Positions 36,301 to 48,111 of a stretch of DNA of 64,000 bases are shown piece by piece. Origin of the DNA: Scilla litardierei (taxonomy: Eukaryota; Streptophyta; Magnoliopsida; Asparagales; Asparagaceae); NCBI GenBank assembly GCA_030789695.1, contig CM061138.1:21028214-21092213 (forward strand), written 5' to 3'. Position numbers and translations under genes: made by a program. Within the stretch, counting starts at the first letter, position 1. Each line of letters begins with the position of its first letter. The notes beneath the pieces are model-generated. The model saw only the letters and a program-made list of their open reading frames with translations. It made no database searches and had not been told where the DNA came from.

Positions 36301-37734
36301 TTGCTAAGGAGACATAAGCAGGGGTTTGAGCAAATTATTTATACTTCCACTTTTCTAATTAATAAGGGACTTTTAAAAAGTCTATTTGAATGCTCGAGTA
36401 TAGCTTCAGGCCTTTTACTTGAGTCGTTCAAATTTTATGTGGATAGTTTACCATGCTCAGAGGGGAACAAATACGTGGGTGCGTAATATATTTCTCACTT
36501 ATTCATTAAGCCACGACTTCAGGCGTATGCTTATATTCAAGGCTAGAAAAAAATCTTTCCTTGTAAAAATAAAGGAGAGTACTCTTTTAAGGAGTTTAGC
36601 GGTATTATGGAAAACTTCTGGTGTCCATATTGGATTATATAGATCATAGATCTTATATATCTGTTTACCGCAAAGTGTGCATCTTTTATAAAGATATCCA
36701 TTATAATTTTCGCATAAACCATCGTATTTATTTTATTAGGAAGAGAGAGTGTTGACTTTTGATTTGATTTTGAACTTCAGGTTCATTTTGTCAAAGTGGA
36801 TATGATATTAAACTTTTTGAAATCATTATTGTCTTATTGTCATAAATATCGTCATATCATGAGCCCATCATACATATAATGTAAAGCTTTTTAAACTAAA
36901 GATTATGTTCAATTGAATTGAAACAAGTATGCTGTACACATGCTATTTATATGCTGCAGGCATTTTAAAAAATCTTATCGCATGTATATAGTCTAGCAAT
37001 AGGCGTTAAACTATATCAAAGTGATTTTGACATGCTTTTTGACAGTTTCATTGTAACATTAACATGGTATTAAAATAATTAACATCCACGCAATTAATGC
37101 ATAAGCAATGAAAACGAAAATGACTTAGGACTATGGGGATCAGCCAGCCGACACCGAAATAAAAAGAAGTACAGTCCGAAGTTACATCAAAAATAGCATG
37201 AAAGAATAAAATACAACTCGGGAACTTCAGAGAGAAGTCCCTATCTTCATTGTGCGTACGCCTTCAGCTCCTTTTTGGTGTCCTTCGGTCTTCTTTTTAC
37301 ATTTATATCCTCACTTACAAATTTCTCTCAAAAAAAGAAAAATTGCAGGAAATTAAAAGGTGTCGGAAACCTGGCTGATCCCTAAAAACATAGCCTAATT
37401 TGCACATCCACGCAGATAATATATTGGAAACATACAACCACGCAGATAATCAATCACATGCATGTAAAGATTAATTTAAATAATCTAAATTGTGACGTGC
37501 AAAAAATTATTTTGAAAAACTTTTACCTTTGATCCATATTTTAATGTTTTGTTTACTGCTTTAAAACCCTTTAAATTTTCTTTTAATTATTTTGGGCTTT
37601 TTAGGGCCAAAAATAAAAGAAGAAAAATTGTTTATGTAAATGAGCTAATTTTCTGGCCTTTTGGGCCATGAAAACAACCCATTAGGGTTAATTTGGGCCT
37701 CCCCCGAAAAATTGGCCCGTTTAGGGTTAGGGTT

Positions 37735-37930
37735 TCGGAAAACCCTAGGGGGGCCCGCGGCGTGTCGTCGCGACGGCTGGCCGCGCAGAACGCGGCAGCC
37801 GTGGCGGCGGCGGGCCGCGGCCTGCAGGCCGCGACCGCCGCGGCCGCCGGCCGCGGCACGGGGCCGCGGCGTTTATTTGCCGCCGGCGGCGCTTGTGAGG
37901 CGCCGCCGTTTTGCCTTACGGCGTGCGGAG
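37735..37930. repeat. GC-rich self-complementary block in the E1 leader
   Basis: Nearly 200 bp of GCGGC/GCCGC units (for example GGCCGCGGCC and GCCGCCGGCGGC). Lies between the PBS and the place where gag would start. Confidence 0.8.
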
Positions 37931-38410
37931 ATTTTGGATCAAGGGGGTAAAAACCGGAGTTTTCAAGGATTTAAATCGCTAAAAACAGATTTTTATTGTT
38001 TTTAGGCATGCGGATCTAAAAAATGTGATTTTTACCGTGTTTTTAAACTTTTAGATCCTAAAAACATGCAGATCTAACGTGAAAAGCAAGTTAGATCTAA
38101 AAAGTTTTGATTTTTACCTCTAGATTCGAGAAAGGAATCTAGTCGACGGTTGGTGAAGGATGCCCTTTTCGCTCCCCGTTGAGAAGATTACGATCTTCTT
38201 GAATCTGAGCGATTGATGGATCTCCTTCCCCGCGAGCCGCCGTCTCCTCCTACGAGCGTGATCGTGCTGATAACGTGTTGTGAACGAGAAACAGATTTGG
38301 AGAAGGGTTGAGGCTAGGAAACCCCTAGCCTCCTTTATATAGTATTCATAATGGGTACTCATGTGGGTGGATACCCAATAGGCCCAATGGGTCCTATTCA
38401 TAACAATAAG

Positions 38411-39352
38411 CATTTATTACTAAATGCTTTTGAGTTATAAAACAAACTATCCGTTCTTACTTGATTTTCTAATATACACAAATTCTCTTTCAAAACGTCT
38501 CTCTAAGAAGTGTTTCGTACCACACATATTCAACCTTAAAAAGGGTGCATGACCGTTTATTTTCGTACTTATTAAAGAGATTAAATTATAATTTTTAAAG
38601 CTTTTTCTGCAATAATTATTTGATTTTAAAGTTCAATGAATAATATATAGAGAATAATGTAGAAAAGATGGCATCTGATCTAATAGATCGGGTGCCAAGA
38701 CACATAAAGTTGGAAAGTACAAGCCCCACATGGACTTGTACTTTCCATATGACCCTCTTTTTTGCGTCTTGCACCTGATCTACATGAATCCCTACTATAT
38801 ATCTCATATACGCCACGTTGCTCAATGTATATGGACGAGTCGATGCTTGTTTATTTTTCTAGTAGTTGTTCACGCGATGTAGAATTTTTATTTTTATTTT
38901 TTACATTTTAAAGCATAATTCATATAATATCGTCATTTAGAAACTACCAAATATCTTCATTGTCCATTTATGTAAATAACCTATAAGATCATTTTTTTTT
39001 CAGAGTTTTGTTAGTTAATATTCCAATAGATTTTTTCCCTATATAAAATTGGACAAAATTTTCTTTTTTTTACATGGTCGATTTGTAATTTATTTCGTTT
39101 TGATATCGTTTTAATGTATGAAAACTTCAATAAACAGTTTTTAAGTGAATTCGATTAGAAAATCTTCAGTGGATAATAATTTATCATCTAGTAACCAATA
39201 TCAAAACTAAAAATAGTAAATATTTTATATAATTAGAGAGTGAGAGATTGATTGACCGGGAGAGCAAAACATTGTTCAAAGATTAGGGTAAAATCGTCCA
39301 AAATTTTCAAATAAAATTATAAAGGGGGGGGGGGGGCACAAATACTTTTTTT
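38411..39352. other. AT-rich spacer with a MITE relative
   Basis: No gene. A diverged copy of the 29436-29599 palindrome is at 38652-38793 (TAATGTAGAAAAGATGGCAT ... TGCACCTGATCTACATGAAT). A run of 13 G is at 39324-39336. Confidence 0.6.
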
Positions 39353-39493
39353 TGAATGGATATTACTGAGTTGGTTAGGACCACGGCTTATCGTATAGAT
39401 AAGACTGTATCTATTGTATCGTATCTCTCTACGCTCCTCCTCCACTATAAATATAGAGCTGTGGGTTCCTCCCCGAAATGATGATTCATAACA
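39353..39493 (+). repeat. 5' LTR of E2
   Basis: About 141 bp, ending CATAACA before the PBS. TATA-like CTATAAATATAG near 39444. The left edge is approximate because no second LTR exists to compare. Confidence 0.6.
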
Positions 39494-39867
39494 CGTTATC
39501 AGCACGAGTCTCTATATAGAAAATTTTCACAAATACCGATCGTTGCGAACGCACAGAAGGCGGAAGATCCACACACGCAACGTCATCTACCTCAAACGGG
39601 CATCGTCATCCGCGTAGACTTCGTTCAACCGTTGTTCTATCTGAAGTACGGATATAGAGATATTTCTCGCTAAAAATGAAATTTTTATCATACGTATGAA
39701 AGTTCCATCGCAAGATCGGAGGAAATAGGGCTTTGATACCCATATCGACGATTTTTATCGTCTAAAATCATGTTTTATCATGCTTTTAATCTGATTTTAA
39801 ATAAAAACAATCCCTAAACCCCCACCCTACGGCGCGCGCCTGAAGCATGGGGAGCGTTGCCCGTTGA

Positions 39868-39872
39868 CAGCG

Positions 39873-39915
<43 letters not shown>

Positions 39916-40160
39916 CTGTCGCGAGGGGCGCCGCCCGTATCCAGACCCCCCTCCCCCACCAGAATCCAAGGGGAGCTCCGTCGTGCCCAGACCCCCCCCC
40001 CCCCCCCCCGACATAGCGAGGGGGCGCCGCCGTGCCAAGACCCCCCCTGAAGAGGATGGAGGGAGGTGTCGCCGTTCCCAGAACCCCCCCGGCAGGGGCT
40101 TTCCGTTCCTACCCCCCAGCCATGTAGCGGGTCCACGCCGCTGCCCCCTCCCCCCTCTCG
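39868..40160. repeat. C-rich hairpin block in the E2 leader, with a 42-C tract
   Basis: A run of 42 C at 39873-39914 is followed by units such as CCCCCC...GGGGCGCC, and a second C run lies near 39991-40009. It creates long Gly- or Pro-rich open frames on both strands that are not genes. Confidence 0.8.
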
Positions 40161-40586
40161 CGCAGAAGATGAGCCGCAAGCCCATAACAAAAAAAATTTT
40201 GCAGGCCTAAAGCCAGCATCTCCTAACAGCCCGCACATAAAAAAACAAAACAGAAATTGAAAGGGGAGTGGGCTAAAAATATAAATTAAAATGTTTTTTG
40301 GGGGCATAAAATTACTGAAAATTCAGGATATATTAAGGGACCGTAATGGGATTTTAAGGGGACATTTGAGAACTTTGGGGATAATTGGGGGATAAAAAGG
40401 AAACCTTCTTCCTTTTCATGAAGAAAATGTAAATATTTGGGCTCTTTTCAAACTCTTTTGAATAATCCCAACTAGCACAACTTTTTGCATTATATGATCC
40501 CTTTTTAGGATATTAATTATATGCTCTGCATCACTTTTAATGGCTTATTTTGTGGATAAACTGATATTCTGGTGTGCAATATTAAC

Positions 40587-40674
40587 TTAATAATTAGGAA
40601 GATCCCGCGACTACTCTGTCGTTAGTCACCTAACCTAACGGTATGACGTTGCCCACTAGTCCAATAATTATTAA
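40587..40674 (+). other. Conserved structured leader element, E2 copy
   Basis: TTAATAATTAGG at the left pairs with CCAATAATTATTAA at the right; inside, GTTAG-TCAC-CTAAC forms a hairpin followed by CTAACGGTATGACGTT. Also found in E3, E4 and E5. Confidence 0.75.
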
Positions 40675-41155
40675 GTATTCAAATTGTTTATCCTTCTGTG
40701 AATATGATGCATGTGATGCCTATGATGAAAATAGATGATGTAAATGTTTGCTGAAAATGTTTGATGAGCACAATTTTTTGCATGAATTGTTAATTATGGT
40801 TTTTGGATCGACTGTTTAAGTCCCACATTTTACTTTTCCTCCACTTTTCTTTTTTTGAGAGAAATTGTAGTAAGGAAATTATGCAATGTCCAAGACCAAC
40901 GACTACTTTCCATAGGGAAGGAGGCCACACTTAAAGCTGAAGATTTTATTGTGACCCACGAGGTTTCCAAAGTTGTAATTTCTTTTTTTAAGCTTTCATT
41001 TGTGTAATATTGACTGTAATGTGACTTTGGACTATTTTATTTACGTGGGACTGGCCGATCCACGCAATTAGCTCTTCATTTAAAAATTGCCTCAGCATGA
41101 AAATGCTTATTGTATAAATTATTAATTCATACAAATGTGTGCTCTGCTAGATAAA

Positions 41156-42115
41156 ATGGCCAAAATCGCAAGTGTTGATTTCGAAGTACTGATGCATCAG
41201 GAAGAAACTATCTGAGCTAGCAGCTCGATGTGAAGTTTCATCTGCAGGCTAAGCCCCTCATTTCTGTTGTGACTAAAAATGAAAATGTAAGTGATATAGA
41301 AAAGGCACAAGCCATTATCTATATTCGTCGCCATGTGGATAAGACCCTAACGGCTGAATATCTTACGGTCGAGATCCACTTGAGCTGTGGACTGACCTTG
41401 AGGATAGATGTAATCATTTGAAAGATGTTATACTACTAAGGGCATGATATGATTGGGAGAACATGAGACTGCATGACTTTAAGTCCATAGCTGAGTACAA
41501 CTCGGCTCACTTTAGCACCACATCACGCCTGAAATTGTGTGATGAAAAAGTCTCAGAAGATTGCATGATGGAAAAGACGTACACGCCTTTCCATGAGAAA
41601 GATGTGACACTAATGCAACAATACCGTGAATGAAAGTTCACCAAGTATTCTGAGCTGCTGTCATGTTTACTCATGGCTGAACAAAACAGAGAGTTCCTCT
41701 TCGCCACTCACAACATGCGCCCCTGTCATTGCTCACCTCCCAGAAGCTCACAATGCATCTTCTTCTAGAAAGAATAGAGACAACAAAAGAAAAAGAAAGA
41801 CCACAGAAAGGGGGACATACCAAAAGGGCTAGGGGCCAAGTCTAGCAGTGAAGAAATGAAGGGAAGGGGAAGCTCACTTGGCGCATACAAGACAACAACA
41901 AAATTGAAACACCCCCGCCCAAAAGGGAATGGGAAGACCAGTGTCATAGCTGTGGCATGAAAGACCACTGGTCTAGAGTGTGCAGAACTCCGCGACATCT
42001 CCAGGAATTGTATAAAGAGAACATGAAAAAGACAGCTGAAATAAACCCGGTGACCTCTAATGCTCCAGTCAAGTTTTTAGCTGACGATTTCAAAACAGAT
42101 GACCTACTTGATTAG
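41156..42115 (+). pseudogene. E2 copia gag, broken
   Basis: Starts MAKIASVDFEVL at 41156, with a frameshift within the first 20 codons and further breaks. Copia-type gag region (RRHVDKTLTAEYLTVE) and a zinc knuckle CX2CX4HX4C (about 41942-41983, CHSCGMKDHWSRVC). Ends with TAG at 42113-42115. The product would be the nucleocapsid. Gag and pol are in separate frames separated by about 130 bp, as in E4. Confidence 0.82.
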
Positions 42116-42247
42116 CGTATATTTTTATCTTAGCAATTTGTTTTGAGGATATTTTATGTTATGATGGCATTTGAACTATGTAATTTGGTTTTGAATAAAA
42201 ATTTGATTATGTTCCTGAAATGCAAATGTTTTATTCGTCTTTTATAG

Positions 42248-43758
42248 ATGGATCCCTCTCATGACTGCTTAGTAGACAGTGCTTCAACAAATACCGTCCT
42301 TCAGTATAAATGCTATTTTCATAGCAGTATACCATATAAAAGCCATGTAAATACAATTTCAGGGCCATTGAATATAATTGAAGGTTTTGGAAATGCAACT
42401 TTGTTGCTCCCAAATGGAACAGAAATTAAAATAAATGATGCACTATTCTCTCCGAATTCCAACCGAAACTTACTAAGTTTCATGGATATCCGTTTAAATG
42501 GATTCCATTTGGAAATAACAAATGTAAATGAAAAAAAAATTATTGTATGTAACGTCTCAAGAAGAAGGAGTAAAATCCATACTTGAATGTTTTGAGAGCC
42601 TCTCATCATGCATCTACCATACAAAGATTCGGAGAGAGGAAGCTAATTTGACGAAGCACCTGAAGTGCCCGACATCAGCCAAGTTTTTATTTGGCATGAT
42701 AGACTTGGCCACCCTGGATCTGTGATTATGCACCACATCTTATCTCAATCCCATGTGCATAACCTGAAGCACTGGAAGATTCTTCAGAAGGGAGAATTCC
42801 CTTGCATCCCCTGCTTCAAGAGGAAATTAATAATAAGGCCATCACCACTAAAAGTGGATATCGAATCTCCATCAAAAGAATACATGGAGACATATGTGGT
42901 CTTATCCACCCCCTAGTGAGCCATTTTGGTACTTTATGGTACTCATTGATGCATCCTCAAAATATTCGTATGTGTGTCTACTATCGACCCGCAACTTAGC
43001 TTTTCCAAAGCTATTGGCACAAATAATAAATTTACAGGCGCATTTTCCAGACAACCAAATAAAGAAAATACGTCTGGATAATGCTGGAAAATTTGCCTCA
43101 CGGTCATTTCAAGAGTACTGCCAGGCAACCGGAATAGAAATTGAACATCCAGTGTCACATGTTCATACCTAGAACGGGTTGGCAGAGTCACTGATAAAAG
43201 ACTCCAATAGATTGCACGTCCATTGTTAATGAAATCCCAGTTGCCGATGGATGCATGTGGCCGTGCAATTCTGTATGTTGCATCGTTAATAAAAATTAGA
43301 CCCTCTAGAGCTCAGAGTCTCTCTCAATGCAACTTGCATATGGAGTGTCACTGAACATTTCTCATTTAAGAATCTTCGGGTGCGCAGTTTACATCCCTAT
43401 TGCACCACCACAGAGGAAAAAAATGGGTCCGCAATGTCGCATATGTATCTATGTAGGGTTTGACTCACCCCCAATTATAAGATACCTAGAACCCCAAACG
43501 GGGGACGCATCCAAGGCATGACTTGAAGACTGTGAATTTAATGAAACAATTTTCCTCAAAATGGGCCCAGACACTATGAAATCTAGTGCGAAGCACATCA
43601 TAACGTGGGATACAAAAAGCTTGATGATCCGGTAACAAGATAATGTGAAGATGAGATCCTGAAGATCATCTATATACAGGACATTGTCCACCGGACTCAT
43701 TTACTGACAACCAGAAGATTGTCAAATCACACATCCCTCCTGCAAATACTCCTGCTAG
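42248..43758 (+). pseudogene. E2 copia pol (protease to integrase), truncated
   Basis: Starts MDPSHDCLVDSASTNT; the Asp-Ser pair is the expected protease site but Ala replaces the usual Gly. The pre-integrase zinc region follows (HDRLGHPGS near 42695, PCIPCFKRK near 42808), then the integrase core (about 42900-43300), then the C-terminal part (RYLEPQTGDA, about 43485-43510). Several frameshifts and stops. Cut at 43758. Confidence 0.8.
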
Positions 43759-45045
43759 ACGTGCCTTAAAGGCGTCCCCCGTTAGGGGTTCTAGGTATCT
43801 AATGATCGATGGTGAGTCGAATCCAATGTAGATACTCAGTCGACGTTGAGGACCCGTCTTAGTCCTCTGCGGTGGTGCTATGGGGACATAGCCAGCACAT
43901 CCAAATATCCTCAGGTGAGAGATATCCGGTGGGTTCTCATATGCAAGTTGCATCGGAGAATAAGATTGACTTTCTTATGGTCGTAATCTTATTAGCGATG
44001 CAGCATGCAAGATGGCATGTCCCCGTGCGTTCACCGGTAACTGGCATTGCATCAACAATGGACGAGCAATCTATTGTAGTCTCTTTATAAGAGATTCGGC
44101 TAACCCGTTCTGGGTGTGAACATGAGCTACATGATGTTCAACTTCTATGCCAGTTGCTTGGCAGTAGTCTAGGAAGACGTGTGAGGTGAATTCCCCAGCG
44201 TTGTCCAGACGCAATTTCTTGATCTGGTTGTCTGGGAAATGTGCCCACAACTTTATTATTTGTGCTAGTAGCCTTGCAAAGGCTACGTTGCGGGTGGACA
44301 GGAGGCACACATATGATCATTTGGAAGATGCGTCAATCAGTACCATGTAGTACCGAAATGGGCCACTTGCGGGGTGAATAGGCCCGCAAATGTCGCCATG
44401 TATTCTCTCTAGGAAGCTTGGAGACTCTGAGTCCACCTTCAGGGGGGATGGTCTCGTAATCAGTTTCCCTTTGTGACAGGGGGGACAAGGAGATGCACCC
44501 TTTCGAAGTAGCTTCAGGCTTTTCGAGTTAATTCCACGGGATTGGGATATGATGTGACGCATCATGTTCCTTCCAGGGTGTCCTAGTCTATTGTGTCAGA
44601 GTTGGAATTCTGGTTGATTATCGCACTTCTGGTGCTCAAGTGTGTTTGCTTCCATTGCTCTTATCTTTGTATGGTAGAGACCCGACGGGAGTTCCTCAAA
44701 ACGCTCGACTGTGGTTTTAGCACCGTTGTTATGAGACGTTACACACAAGAATTCTCTGTTTTTGTTTGTTCACCGTCTCAAGGTGGTATCCGTTTAAACG
44801 GATATCTTTAAAGCTTAACAGATTTCTATGAGAGCTAAGGGAGAAAAGCGCATCTTTTATTAGTAGTAGTGTTTTATTGGGGAGCATAAAATGTGCTTCC
44901 TCTGATCATTCAATAATTCATGATGGACCGGAGATTGTATTCACGGTTCCATCGTATTTATTTATGCTTTGGAAAAAGCAAATGTCTTGGAGGATCGTGT
45001 GCGTAGAGGCACTGTCCACTAGGCATTTATTATCCATCTAATTTT
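43758..45045 (-). pseudogene. E3 copia pol (protease to integrase), truncated
   Basis: Minus strand: protease start near 45040 (DNKCLVDSASTHTI), pre-integrase region (PCPPCHKGKLI near 44480), integrase core (about 44330-44080; FPDNQIKKLRLDNAGEF) and C-terminal part (RYLEPLTGDAFKARL near 43770). Frameshifted in several places. Confidence 0.78.
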
Positions 45046-45197
45046 AAGAGAAAAACATAGCAGTATAAGGCACAACAAAAGATTTACTACTAATAATTAT
45101 TCAATGTCTGAAAATTCATCCAACATGCTAGAAATCAAACAACCAGAGAGTAAATTGTTTTTCAGATTACAATGCAGAGCAGAAAGTAGATAATGCT

Positions 45198-46153
45198 TCA
45201 TTCGAGCAGATCATCTTTTAAGAAGTCCTCAGCGATGAACCTGATTGGTGTCAGGTCTTCTTGTTCCACCAGATTTGTCTCAGATTGCTTCTGGCTCGCT
45301 TTGTACAAGTCCTGTAGGTGGCATGGAGTCCAACAATTACTGGACCAGTGTCCAGTCATGCCACACCTGTGGCACTTATCTTCCCAGTCTTTTCTGGGGG
45401 CAGATGTCTGGTCGTTGTCTCTTCTCTTCCACACATTTTTCTTCTTTCTCTCATTATTGGTTCTTGGAGGGGGTCCTCTGGCCTGCTTCTTCATTACCTT
45501 GCCCTTCTGTGTTTGCCTTTGAAGTTGGTCCTCTTCTTCTGGGAGGATCTGTGATGCGCTTCAGGCGCAGGAGCAGTGTCGGTAGGGCGTGAGTTATGGG
45601 TGGCCAGAAGGATGTCTCTATTTTGTTCTGCCATCAGAAGGCATGAGAGAAGCTCTAAATATTTCGTGAACTTTCGTTCACGATACTGCTGCATTATTAT
45701 AACATCCTTCTCGTGGAAGGATGTATACGTCCTCTCTAACATGCGCTCCTCCGTCACTTTCTCACCACACAACTTCAAGCGTAAGGTGATGCTGAAAAGT
45801 GCCGAGTTGTACTCGGCAATAGACTTAAAGTCTTGGAGATGGAGGTTCTCCCATTCATATCGCACTCGGGGAAGTATAACATCCCTTTGATGTTCATACC
45901 TATCCTCGAGGGTGGTCCATAACTCATAAGAGTCTTCCACCGTGAGGTACTCGGCCTTAAAGGTTCGATCGATATGGCATCTGATATAGATAATTGCTTT
46001 CGCTTTATCTATATCAGAAACCTTATCGCATGCAGCGATGGCATGGCTCAGTCCCTGTGAGCGCAGATGGAATTTTATGTTCAACTGCCAGCTTAGATAA
46101 TGTTTGCCTATAGCATCCAATACGTCAAAGTCGACGCTCGCAATTTTAGCCAT
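45198..46153 (-). pseudogene. E3 copia gag, one frameshift
   Basis: Starts MAKIASVDFDVLDAIG at 46153, is open to about 45494, then continues in another frame to 45198. Contains a copia gag domain and the zinc knuckle CHRCGMTGHWSSNC (about 45320-45390 on this strand). This is the best-preserved gag in the window: a single frameshift near 45490 separates the halves. Confidence 0.83.
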
Positions 46154-46613
46154 TATCTCAAGCATGTTCAAAATGAGCTATAATAAGATATTTTTAAAGA
46201 AAAATAAATAATTAAGCATTTCGGACACAGATATTTGCTGTGTGGATCGGCTAATCACCATTTTAAATAAAGTCCATACGGTCCCATAAAAATGAAAATA
46301 CAACTCGGAAACCCACGTGGGGCCCCTATTCTTCTGGAATGGATCTTCATCTTCGTGGGACGTCCGCCGGTCTTGGAATTTTTACAATAATATCCTCACT
46401 ACATTTTTCTCTCAAAAAAAGAAAAGAAAAGAATGCGAGGGAAATAATGGTGAAAGCTAGCCGATCCAAAACCACAGCAAATATACACATACGTCGCAGA
46501 AAAATGCAGCAGTCATTTTATTACATTGCAGACAATTAATCATCAAAGGCAGTTTATTCATTACATGCAATTAATCATCACATGCATTTTATAATGGAAA
46601 TGAAAATTTTTCG

Positions 46614-46705
46614 TTTAATAATTATTGGACCACTGGGCAACGTCGTACACAGTTAGGTTAGTTGACTAACTGTAGAGCGGTCGCAGGATCTTCCTAATTA
46701 TTAAA
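46614..46705 (-). other. Conserved structured leader element, E3 copy
   Basis: On the minus strand: TTTAATAATTAGGAAGATCC, GCGACCGCTCT, GTTAGTCAACTAACCTAACT, ACGACGTTGCCCAGTGGTCC, AATAATTATTAAA. Same order as in E2, E4 and E5. Confidence 0.75.
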
Positions 46706-46859
46706 CGTATGATAATCAGATAATCCAAACAAAATGCGATGAATTAAAAGCGTGTAATTTATCCAGGTTTTAACGAAAACAAAAGCGTAATTAAATCTGA
46801 AAAAATAATTCGGGAAAAAAATTTTATTGGACAAACCCTAGTTAGGGTTTTTCAACGCG

Positions 46860-47170
46860 TGAGTTGCCGCTTCTGGCGGCTAGGGTTTCGGACACGCGAG
46901 CGCACGGGGGTGGGCGCCGCTGCAGGCGGTGGGGCCCGTCTGCCGCTGCAGGCGGTGGGGTCTGCCCGCCGCTGCATGCGACGGGATGTGCCAGTCGCTA
47001 TGCAGGCGGCGGGACCGCCCACCGCTCTTCAGGCGGCGGCGGTTGCCGCCGCTGCAGGTGCGGGATTTGGCAGCCGTCTGCAGGCGGCGGGATCTGGCCG
47101 CTGCACAGTCGACGGTTGCCGCCGATCCGGGCGGCGGCTGTTGCCGCACGCCGCTGTGAGCGGCGACGAC
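46860..47170. repeat. GC-rich hairpin block in the E3 leader
   Basis: About ten units of GCCGCTGCAGGCGG-like sequence. Each is nearly self-complementary; spacing is 30-45 bp. Confidence 0.8.
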
Positions 47171-47609
47171 AATGGCGCGGGGTCAGGTGGGGGGATCGTG
47201 TGCGCGGCTTCCGGCCGCGCAGCGATGAAGAAATCCCACTATGGTTTAGAGATTTTTAGGAAAGAAGATGATTAAAATCTGATTTTTATTGGAAAAAATC
47301 TATTTTTAATCTTCAAAATGGCGTTTTTATCGTAAAAAGTTGATTTTTAGTAATAAAGACGACAATTTTACATTAAAACGGTTAATTAAGCATGCAGATC
47401 TTAATTAAAAAAAATCAGATATATACTAAGCAAGACAACGATCCAAGTATTTGGATCTAAGCATATGCGCATACGAATTTAGATCTAGGGAAAAGAGTTA
47501 CCTCTAGATCCTACCTGCCGGATCTAACAACGTTCGGTGAAGGAAGCCCGTTCGCGTCGCGTTCATCCGTTGGCAGGGGTTCGGCTCAGCCTCGAGCGTG
47601 CTGATAACG

Positions 47610-47721
47610 TGTTGTAAACTTGGTGGCTACGGAACCCGTAGCCCTGTATTTATAGTAATAAGGTTACATAATAGGTGGATACACAGTACACAGTTGGGCC
47701 TCCAAAAGCACGTTTATAACA
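47610..47721 (-). repeat. LTR of E3
   Basis: 112 bp; on the minus strand starts TGTTATAAACGTG and ends TTTACAACA, followed by the PBS. TATA-like CTATAAATAC. Confidence 0.8.
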
Positions 47722-47753
47722 ATTATTACAATTTTCTCTTTTTAAAAAAATTG
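47722..47753. other. Short spacer between E3 and E4
   Basis: AT-rich original DNA between two copia elements. Confidence 0.7.
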
Positions 47754-47758
47754 AAAGA

Positions 47759-47907
47759 TGTTATGAATCAACTGTCTTAGGGAGGAGCCCCCCAACTCTG
47801 TATTTATAGGCAATGGGGAGAATACAAGATGTGTTTACAATGATATAGGCATATCTCTATGATAGCCCAGAATCTCAACCGACCCGGTTAAATAACCGTT
47901 CACAACA
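47759..47907 (-). repeat. 3' LTR of E4
   Basis: 149 bp; plus-strand ends TGTTATGAATC and TTCACAACA. Confidence 0.9.
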
Positions 47908-48111
47908 CTCCCCCTTATCCAGCCATCTGCTCGTGAATACTTCAGGATTCCGAGCGTAGGAGAGTCTCACATGGGGTGGATACTTCAGGACCTTGAGTTG
48001 GTGAGATTTGCCTCATTAAAACCTTTAGCTATGGAAAACCCAGTGGGAAAAACCATAGTTAAGGAAAAAGAGTACAAACTCTGCCAAACTCCCCCTGATC
48101 TGTATAAGCCC

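Larger units (their letters stand above)
32095..38405 (-). mobile_element. Ty1/copia element E1, non-autonomous, recent
   Basis: Two 130-bp LTRs (32095-32224 and 38276-38405) that look identical base for base, with a perfect TSD ATAAG (32090-32094 and 38406-38410). The primer-binding site CGTTATCAGCACG (minus strand, 38263-38275) and a polypurine AAGGGGAAG next to the left LTR give minus orientation. The interior keeps the family's untranslated parts but has no usable reading frame: remnants of RNase H/RT (about 32980-33190), the integrase-RT linker (34370-34600) and the pre-integrase part (35420-35560) can be matched only as DNA to E4. No gag is found. Identical LTRs with a wrecked interior point to movement by proteins from a relative. 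Confidence 0.88.
39353..43758 (+). mobile_element. Ty1/copia element E2, 5' half
   Basis: 5' LTR at about 39353-39493 (the end ATTCATAACA is clear, the start less so), PBS CGTTATCAGCACG at 39494-39506, a long leader, gag (41156-42115) and the first part of pol up to the integrase C-terminal region. At 43758-43760 the sequence switches to the opposite strand of a related element (E3). RT, RNase H and the 3' LTR are missing. Confidence 0.8.
43758..47721 (-). mobile_element. Ty1/copia element E3, 5' half
   Basis: Minus strand: LTR 47610-47721 (112 bp), PBS CGTTATCAGCACG (47597-47609), leader, gag (46153-45198), then protease and integrase down to 43758, where it meets E2 tail to tail. RT, RNase H and its 3' LTR are missing. 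No target duplication could be found around the E2-E3 pair. Confidence 0.8.

Noticed and set aside
39786..40307. Gly-rich and Pro-rich open frames on both strands
   Set aside because: Low-complexity translation of C/G runs in the E2 leader; no start context, no family.
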